Origin: Rhodoferax sp.
Lineage (GTDB): Bacteria; Pseudomonadota; Gammaproteobacteria; Burkholderiales; Burkholderiaceae
DNA: 20,084 bases
Assembly (NCBI GenBank): GCA_020048295.1
Contig: JAIFMT010000240.1
Coordinates: 1-20,084, forward strand
Direction: 5' to 3'
Part shown: positions 15,273 to 20,084 of the stretch, piece after piece
How positions within the stretch are numbered: position 1 is the first letter of the stretch
Layout of the letters: every line of letters begins with the position of its first letter
Notes under the pieces: model-generated
What the model was told of the DNA's origin: nothing
The model's database searches: none
What the model saw: the letters and a program-made list of their open reading frames with translations, nothing else
Position numbers and translations under genes: made by a program

Positions 15273-16348
15273 GAACCAGCTCCGCTCAAGCGGCGGCTGT
15301 TGCGGCGCATCAGCCACAGCAGATAGCCGCCGCCCAGCACTGCTGTGAGCACCCCCACGGGCAGTTCCTGCGGTGCCAGCAGCCCCCTGGCCAGCGTGTC
15401 AGCGGCCATTAGTAGCACACCGCCCATCAGGCTGGCCAGCAGCATCAGACGGCCGTGGGTGGTTTTGATCACCGAGCGCACCAGGTGCGGCGCGGCCAGC
15501 CCGACAAAGGCAATCAGCCCGGTTTGCGCAACAGCCGTGCCAGTGGCCAGTGCCATCACCACCACCAGCGCCAGCCGCAGTGACCCCAGTGGCAATCCCA
15601 GGCTGCGCGCAGTGGCTTCACCCAGGCTCAAGCTGTCCAGCACACGCCCCAGCAAGCCGGCGGTCAACACGCACACAGCCCATACCCCCAGCATCAAAGC
15701 ACAGGCACTCCAGTCGACAAAGGCGGAGGAACCGAGCATGAAAGTCTGCATGGCCTGCAGCGCGTCACTTGAGGACAACAGCAGCAACTGCGTGGCCGCC
15801 CCCAGCACCACCCCGACCACCACACCCGCCAACAGCAGGCGCAGCGTGTGCTGCACCCCGTTTGACAAGGCCAGCGTCAGCAACACCGCCAGCACCGAGC
15901 CAACAAATGCCGCACCGGTGAGTCCCAGTCGCACCCCCAAGTTGGCAGAAAAAACGTTCACCACCACGCCACCCTGACGCAGGCTGTCACTCAGAAGGCC
16001 CGCACCACCAGCCCCCAACACCGTCAGCATCAAGGCCACGCCCAGCGACGCACCCGAGGCACTGCCCAGCAGGTACGGATCTGCCAGCGGATTGCGAAAC
16101 AGGCCCTGCGCCACCGCACCCGCCAGGCCCAGCAAGGCACCCGCAGCCCAGGCACCCAGGGTCCGTGGCAGGCGAATTTCGCCCACAATTTGCTGCGCCA
16201 TGGCGCTGGCGCTGGGGTCCTGCTGCGGATTCAGCAGGGGGCCAAGCAAATTCTCGAACCCTGCGCTGCCCACACACACCCCCAAGCCAAGCAACGCCAG
16301 GCTGAGCAACACCAGACCCACGGCCAGCACCGGCAGGCTACGCAGCAT
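15269..16348 (-). CDS. btuC: Vitamin B12 ABC transporter permease (FecCD family)
   Basis: A 359-residue inner-membrane permease. The chain is almost entirely hydrophobic segments with family motifs: RLPRTLGAWAAGALLGLAGA (59-78), then QGLFRNPLADPYLLGSASGA (81-100), GLIAFVGLAAPHLVR near the cytoplasmic coupling region, and LPVGVLTAVLGGGYLLWLM at the C-terminus. Length fits the roughly ten-helix family. The ATG at 16348 shares its A with the btuF stop (TGATG), and its own stop overlaps the btuD start. The order binding protein-permease-ATPase is therefore tightly coupled. AGGGG lies about 10 bases upstream. Confidence 0.93.
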   Translation of the reverse strand: MLRSLPVLAVGLVLLSLALLGLGVCVGSAGFENLLGPLLNPQQDPSASAMAQQIVGEIRLPRTLGAWAAGALLGLAGAVAQGLFRNPLADPYLLGSASGASLGVALMLTVLGAGGAGLLSDSLRQGGVVVNVFSANLGVRLGLTGAAFVGSVLAVLLTLALSNGVQHTLRLLLAGVVVGVVLGAATQLLLLSSSDALQAMQTFMLGSSAFVDWSACALMLGVWAVCVLTAGLLGRVLDSLSLGEATARSLGLPLGSLRLALVVVMALATGTAVAQTGLIAFVGLAAPHLVRSVIKTTHGRLMLLASLMGGVLLMAADTLARGLLAPQELPVGVLTAVLGGGYLLWLMRRNSRRLSGAGS

Positions 16349-17271
16349 CAAGGCCGGACCCCTGGTGTCAACCTTGGCGCTTTATCAGTCAGGCATTGCG
16401 CCATCAACCGGGCACCTTCGGCCATGCGTGGACCGGCGCGCACCAGGGTATTGACCTGCTCGACCGAAAAAATACATAACCGCTGCTCGCGCACGGCCCG
16501 CATGCCTTGCCAGCCCGGGCGCTGCGTCAGGCCCGGCGCACTGCGCGCACCGACCATGATCAGGTCCGGGTTGGCGCGAACGATGAATTCAGGGTTGAGC
16601 TTGGGGAACGGCCCGAGCTTGCCCGGCACGATGTTGTTCACACCTAGGCGAGTCAGGGTTTCGCCGATGAACGAAGACTCGCTGGCCGCGTAAGGGCCTT
16701 GGTTGACCTCGAAATACACCCGCGTCGCTGCCACTGAGGCCGGCACCGACTGCGCTGCGGCCAACACCCCTGCATCGATGGCACGCCAGACCTGTGCGGC
16801 ATCGGGGATGCCCAACACCAGGCCAAGCTTGAGCAAGACGCGCTGCACATCGGAATGGGTTTTGGGCTCCAGGTAAACCACCTTGAGGCCCAGCGCGCGC
16901 AGCCGGTCCCCCGCGCGCGCCGACGTGGCCATCAGCACAACGTCCGGCCGCAGCGCCACGATGGCCTCAATATTCGGGTCCAAGCCACCACCCACCTGCG
17001 TCACGTTCTTGACGCTGGCCGGATAGTCTGAATAGCGGTCCACCCCCACCAGCCGCTGGCACTGACCCAGCGCACAGACGGCTTCGGTCAAAGACGGCAG
17101 CAGACTGACCACGCGTTGCGGTGGCTGGACAAAGCCCACCACCCCGCCTTGGTCGTCAGTCACTTCATAGGCTTGGGCTGCACCGATACCGCGCAACAGC
17201 AAGATCATCACAAGCACCCAAACCCCGGGATGCCAGTGCGCAGCCGGAACGACGCGGTCAAGTTTGCGCAT
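16348..17271 (-). CDS. btuF: Vitamin B12 periplasmic binding protein
   Basis: A 307-residue class III (helical-backbone) substrate-binding protein that delivers cobalamin from the periplasm to BtuC. The N-terminus is a signal peptide (basic MRKLDR, hydrophobic WVLVMILLLRGIGAAQA, cleavage likely after A34). The mature part has RVVSLLPSLTEAVCALGQ, VGVDRYSDYP, the NIEAIVALRPDVVLM block and GPRMAEGARLMA. These match the BtuF/FepB-like fold, and the LLPSLTE phrase is common in BtuF. The ATG at 17271 begins the signal peptide 4 bases after the btuB stop. An earlier codon at 17328 would lie inside btuB. Confidence 0.9.
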   Translation of the reverse strand: MRKLDRVVPAAHWHPGVWVLVMILLLRGIGAAQAYEVTDDQGGVVGFVQPPQRVVSLLPSLTEAVCALGQCQRLVGVDRYSDYPASVKNVTQVGGGLDPNIEAIVALRPDVVLMATSARAGDRLRALGLKVVYLEPKTHSDVQRVLLKLGLVLGIPDAAQVWRAIDAGVLAAAQSVPASVAATRVYFEVNQGPYAASESSFIGETLTRLGVNNIVPGKLGPFPKLNPEFIVRANPDLIMVGARSAPGLTQRPGWQGMRAVREQRLCIFSVEQVNTLVRAGPRMAEGARLMAQCLTDKAPRLTPGVRP

Positions 17272-17275
17272 CACC

Positions 17276-19129
17276 TTACAGGGGTGTCCACTTGAATCCC
17301 ACATAAAACGTCCTGCCCGCCTGGGCAAAGCCGTTGGCGAGCTGGTAGCTTTTGTCCGCCAGGTTGCCAGCGTTCATCACCAGCGTCCAGTCTTTGGCCA
17401 GCTGGGTGCTGGCGCTCAGGTTGACCAGCCCATAGCCCGCCAGCGCCACCGTATTGCTGGCGTTGTCATAGCGCTTGCCAGACAGCTGCACTTGTGCACC
17501 CAGATTCCAGGCCCCCAGACGGGTGTCGGCGCTCAACACGGCGTGCTGTCTGGCCCGGCGCGGCAGTAGCAACCCGGTGTTTGCATCGTGCGGGTCTTGC
17601 AGGTCCAGCGAGGCAGCCAGGTTCACCTCCCCCAGCCGCTGCGTGGCGGTCAGCGTGATGCCTTCAAACACCGCCCTGGCCGTATTGCCATAGCAGCCGG
17701 CATAGGCACCAACGCCGTTGGCGCACGATCCGGGACCTGAAACATAAGTGATCAAGTCGCTGACTGTATTGCGAAACAGCACCACACCGAGGCTGCTGCT
17801 GCCTTGCAGGTAATGCACACCCAGTTCAATGTTCTCGCCGGTCTCGGGCTGCAGGCTTGGCACGCCGTAGGCACTGAAACGCTGGAACAAGGTGGGTGCC
17901 CGAAACGCCGTTGCGGCCGATGCCGTGACGCGCCACTGCGGTGTGAGTGCGTAGCCGTAAGCCGCGCTGGCGGTGCTCTTGCCACCAAATTCGCTGTCGT
18001 CATCATGGCGCACATTGAGCTGCAGCGTGTGTTGCTGGTCGCTAAAACGGTAGCCCAGGGCCAGTCCGTTTTGTGAGCGGTCCTGGTTGATGGGCGCATT
18101 CTCCAGGTGATCTTCCTTGCGCTCCAGGTCCAACGTCATCAAGTGCGCACCCAGGGCAATCTCGTTGTGCCACAAGTAGCCAGTGAGTTCGGTGAGGGTC
18201 TGATAGGAAGGCGCAGGCAGGGTCTGGTACTGGTTGCGCGAATGGGTCGCACTGAAGCGTGCGCGCCAAGCATCGCTCCACTGTGCCTGCCAGTTCAGGC
18301 CGCTGGTTTGCAGTTCGTACAGAGAATGGTCGTCCGTGGACGGGCTCTGGTCGTACTGCGAATCCAGGTTATTGGTCAGGAAAGTTGCTTCCAGACGATG
18401 TACCTTGTTGATCTGAACACCCAGTTTGATGTTGGCCGCCTGGCTGTCGTAGCCATCGCGGTCGGGGTTTTGGTTGGCCACAGGCCGGGCGTTGAAGCCA
18501 TCGCTGTGTTCGTCCACCAGACCCAGCGAGTAATCGAAACTGCCGCTTTGCCCGCTGAAGCCAGCCTCGGCCTTGCGCGTGCCATAAGTGCCCAGGCCGA
18601 AACCCAGATACGGTGAAAAACCGCCCTCGCCCCTTCGGGTGAAGATTTGAATCACACCGCTGAGGGCATCTGATCCATACACCGCCGCTGCCGGCCCCCG
18701 CAGCAGCTCGATGTGGTCGATCTGCCCCAAAGGAATCGACTCCCAGGTGGCACCACCGGTGGATTGCGAGTCAATGCGCACACCGTCAATGAACACTGCC
18801 GTAAAGCGTGTCTCGCCGCCACGGACATAGACCGAAGTCACCGTACCCGGGCCGCCATTGCGCTGAAATTCAACGCCAGGCATGCGGCCAAGCAAGTCAG
18901 CCAGGCCGGTGGCACCGCTGCGCTGAATTTGCGCACTGTCCACCAGAGTGACATCCGCCAGAACTTCCGACAAAGCCTGCGGGGTGCGCGTTGCCGTCAC
19001 CACGACCTGGCGCAGCAACAGCTCAGCCGGGCTTTGCGCCAACACCGGAAAAGCCGCAAACAGGGCCAACGTGGACGCAGCAAGCCGCACGGGTGCAACG
19101 GCGCACAGGGTCAAAGGAAAAAATTTCAT
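17276..19129 (-). CDS. btuB: TonB-dependent vitamin B12 outer-membrane receptor
   Basis: A 617-residue outer-membrane receptor, close in length to E. coli BtuB (614). It has a signal peptide (MKFFPLTLC... FPVLAQ, cleavage near residue 31) and a TonB box VVVTATR at 42-48. The plug domain includes RMPGVEFQRNGG, GTVTSVYVRGGETRFTAVFIDGVRI and HIELLRGPAAAVYGSDALSG. A 22-strand-type barrel rich in aromatic/polar alternation follows. The chain ends FYVGFKWTPL, so the usual terminal aromatic residue is not last. The ATG at 19129 gives the signal peptide. The longer frame to 19321 only reads through the riboswitch. A B12 riboswitch directly upstream makes the substrate assignment strong. Cells with enough cobalamin should lower expression. 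Confidence 0.94.
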   Translation of the reverse strand: MKFFPLTLCAVAPVRLAASTLALFAAFPVLAQSPAELLLRQVVVTATRTPQALSEVLADVTLVDSAQIQRSGATGLADLLGRMPGVEFQRNGGPGTVTSVYVRGGETRFTAVFIDGVRIDSQSTGGATWESIPLGQIDHIELLRGPAAAVYGSDALSGVIQIFTRRGEGGFSPYLGFGLGTYGTRKAEAGFSGQSGSFDYSLGLVDEHSDGFNARPVANQNPDRDGYDSQAANIKLGVQINKVHRLEATFLTNNLDSQYDQSPSTDDHSLYELQTSGLNWQAQWSDAWRARFSATHSRNQYQTLPAPSYQTLTELTGYLWHNEIALGAHLMTLDLERKEDHLENAPINQDRSQNGLALGYRFSDQQHTLQLNVRHDDDSEFGGKSTASAAYGYALTPQWRVTASAATAFRAPTLFQRFSAYGVPSLQPETGENIELGVHYLQGSSSLGVVLFRNTVSDLITYVSGPGSCANGVGAYAGCYGNTARAVFEGITLTATQRLGEVNLAASLDLQDPHDANTGLLLPRRARQHAVLSADTRLGAWNLGAQVQLSGKRYDNASNTVALAGYGLVNLSASTQLAKDWTLVMNAGNLADKSYQLANGFAQAGRTFYVGFKWTPL

Positions 19130-19155
19130 ATGAGAAAGACGAACATGAAAAGCCC

Positions 19156-19177
19156 ACGCCGTCGTCCCCGACAGCGC
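19156..19177 (-). promoter_or_regulatory. Expression-platform hairpin between riboswitch and btuB
   Basis: On the RNA strand GCGCUGUCG pairs with CGACGGCGU across a GGGA loop: nine continuous pairs, including two G-U. GGGCUUUUC follows immediately and the btuB ATG is 27 bases past the stem. This could be a short intrinsic terminator or a hairpin that hides the translation start region. The U-run is only four long. Confidence 0.5.
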
Positions 19178-19218
19178 CTGAGCGTCACGGCCACCCGCTT
19201 GAAGCGCGCAACCACCGT

Positions 19219-19423
19219 GTTGGCCGGTATCCGGGCTGATGGAGCGACCGCCATCGCCTTCCCAAATGTTGCTAAAACACTCAGTGGCCGTGATGGCGGC
19301 TAAATCTTGCGATTCGTCCACTTACCGTTGCGGGGGCAGCGCAGGTTAGGCCAGCGGTTACCCGCATTGCCCTCCTGCTTCCCGTTGAACTGCGGCGTGT
19401 GAACCACACCGCGAGCACCAACG
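19219..19423 (-). promoter_or_regulatory. Cobalamin (B12) riboswitch aptamer
   Basis: Read on the minus strand, the conserved pieces come in the right order: TTGGTGC near the 5' end, a GGTGTGGTTCACACGCC stem-loop, CGGGAAGCAGG, the core CTGCCCCCGCAACGGTAAG (19339-19321), GGCCACTGAGTG, TGGGAAGGC near 19265-19256, and the B12 box AGCCCGGATACCGGCC (19237-19222). It binds adenosylcobalamin or a related cobalamin. It should repress the downstream btuBFCD genes, either by termination or by blocking translation via the hairpin at 19156-19177. It occupies most of the 343-base gap between btuB and the divergent coiled-coil gene. Confidence 0.95.
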
Positions 19424-19429
19424 CGCTGC

Positions 19430-19435
19430 ATTCTA
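19430..19435 (-). promoter_or_regulatory. Candidate -10 of the btu riboswitch promoter
   Basis: TAGAAT on the minus strand would place transcription initiation around 19423, right where the aptamer begins. No good -35 is visible at 16-18 bases; the nearest, TTGTGG, is 14 bases away. Confidence 0.35.
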
Positions 19436-19458
19436 GCCGCGCCGACTTGCCACAACCC

Positions 19459-19464
19459 TACAAT
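19459..19464 (+). promoter_or_regulatory. Candidate -10 for the coiled-coil gene/zapA pair
   Basis: TACAAT ends 8 bases before the ATG at 19473. If used, the transcript would begin at or within a base or two of the start codon. No Shine-Dalgarno sequence is present in CCAGCGCT ahead of the ATG. No clear -35 was found. Confidence 0.35.
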
Positions 19465-19472
19465 CCAGCGCT

Positions 19473-19739
19473 ATGCCAGACCTGTCCCAAATTGACCAAA
19501 TCAGCGAACGTGTGGATCGCTTGCTGGTGCGCTACGAAGAGCTCACGCGCACCAACGCCCTGCTGAACCAGCAGCTTGACACCCTCACACAAGAGCGCGA
19601 TTCGCTCAAGTCAAGGCTGAATGCAGCGCGCGCGCGCATCGATGCGCTGCTGGAGCGGCTACCCGAAGACAGCCCTGGTGCCACGCTGAAGCCGGCTTTC
19701 AAAACCACCCCAGATACAGCCGCACGGAGCAAGGCATGA
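19473..19739 (+). CDS. Small coiled-coil protein upstream of zapA (ZapB-like in shape)
   Basis: An 88-residue cytoplasmic protein. Residues 4-63 form a continuous Leu/Ile/Arg/Glu heptad pattern (ISERVDRLLVRYEELTRTNA, then LLNQQLDTLTQERDSLKSRL), i.e. a parallel coiled coil. A short polar tail follows. Size, coiled coil and position directly before zapA suggest a division-associated partner comparable to ZapB. Sequence identity to ZapB is not established, so I give no symbol. Its TGA overlaps the zapA ATG (ATGA at 19736-19739), so the two are translationally coupled. Confidence 0.8.
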   Translation: MPDLSQIDQISERVDRLLVRYEELTRTNALLNQQLDTLTQERDSLKSRLNAARARIDALLERLPEDSPGATLKPAFKTTPDTAARSKA

Positions 19740-20044
19740 AGCAACTTGAGGTGCAGATCATGGGCCAAAGCTACATTCTGGGCTGCCCCGATGGCGGCGA
19801 TGCGCGCCTGCTCGCCGCTGTGGAACGTGTGGACACGGCCATGTGCAAGATCCGCGAAGCCGGCAAGGTGCGTGCGCGCGACCGCATTGCCGTGCTGGCC
19901 GCGCTGAACCTGGCATTTGACCTGTCTGACCAGCAAACCACAAAGACTGGCAACGCGTTGCCTCCTGAAGCCGGCAGCGCCAAGGCCAGTGCATTGATTC
20001 AGCGGTTGGATGCTGCGCTTAACCACGATGACCGCCTGCTCTGA
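19736..20044 (+). CDS. zapA: Cell division protein ZapA
   Basis: A 102-residue FtsZ-associated protein that bundles protofilaments at the division ring. The N-terminal ZapA signature is LEVQIMGQSYILGCPDGGDARLLAAVERVD (residues 4-33). The conserved ARDRIAVLAALNLAFDL helix follows, and a coiled-coil C-terminus ends SALIQRLDAAL. Length and start fit the family. It is read from the coupled ATG at 19736. In many proteobacteria the 6S RNA gene follows zapA. Only 40 bases remain here, so this cannot be checked. Confidence 0.92.
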   Translation: MKQLEVQIMGQSYILGCPDGGDARLLAAVERVDTAMCKIREAGKVRARDRIAVLAALNLAFDLSDQQTTKTGNALPPEAGSAKASALIQRLDAALNHDDRLL

Positions 20045-20070
20045 CGTCTTTGTCAACACTTCTGCATTTT

Positions 20071-20082
20071 GCGAACGTTCGC
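20071..20082. repeat. Perfect 12-base palindrome at the window edge
   Basis: GCGAACGTTCGC is fully self-complementary and lies 27 bases after the zapA stop. It could be a regulator site or the tip of a hairpin belonging to whatever follows. The window ends two bases later. Confidence 0.35.
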
Positions 20083-20084
20083 GT

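Noticed and set aside
19130..19321. N-terminal extension of btuB through the upstream region
   Set aside because: The extra 64 residues are read from the riboswitch. The signal peptide starts at the ATG at 19129.

Overview
The window is high-GC, gene-dense chromosomal DNA. Short intergenic gaps, protein style and gene content point to a betaproteobacterium of the Burkholderiales, most likely Comamonadaceae (Rhodoferax/Polaromonas-like). This placement is inferred by recognition, not by any search. No tRNA, rRNA, CRISPR array, transposase or integrase was seen.

Layout from left to right. (1) Positions 1-1440 hold the C-terminal three quarters of an asparagine-synthase-type amidotransferase, probably the N-acetylglutaminylglutamine (osmolyte) type. 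(2) A convergent minus-strand pair follows: an LMW-PTP-type arsenate reductase and a class I/II PLP aminotransferase. They are separated by about 200 bases that hold inverted repeats. (3) A plus-strand three-gene operon (3483-5761) places endonuclease III (nth) between two paralogous HDOD proteins. Both HDOD proteins have lost the His-Asp pair. (4) From 5824 to 19129 everything lies on the minus strand. Read in the direction of transcription, a cobalamin riboswitch (19423-19219) precedes btuB, btuF, btuC and btuD (B12 receptor, binding protein, permease, ATPase). A 127-base gap with a palindromic repeat follows, then cobQ (cobyric acid synthase), and only 32 bases later a complete type I Wadjet system, jetA-jetB-jetC-jetD. 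(5) A divergent plus-strand pair ends the window: a small coiled-coil gene and zapA (cell division).

The main accessory system is Wadjet. JetA (kleisin-like, DUF3375), JetB (MukE/KITE-like, DUF4194) and JetC (SMC-like ATPase) form a condensin-like loop-extruding complex. JetD (DUF3322/DUF2220, Toprim-like) is the nuclease that cuts small circular DNA such as plasmids. The family is already described, and all four genes look intact. Less usual is its position directly behind a B12 salvage/synthesis gene, with no visible promoter of its own and no mobile-element scar.

A second theme is a short dispersed repeat of about 40 bases, starting near ATAGCT and ending near GAGGC..ATTT. I see three intergenic copies and two apparent in-frame copies inside coding sequence: the JetB linker and the BtuD N-terminus. 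If confirmed, the family contributes protein sequence as well as intergenic palindromes.
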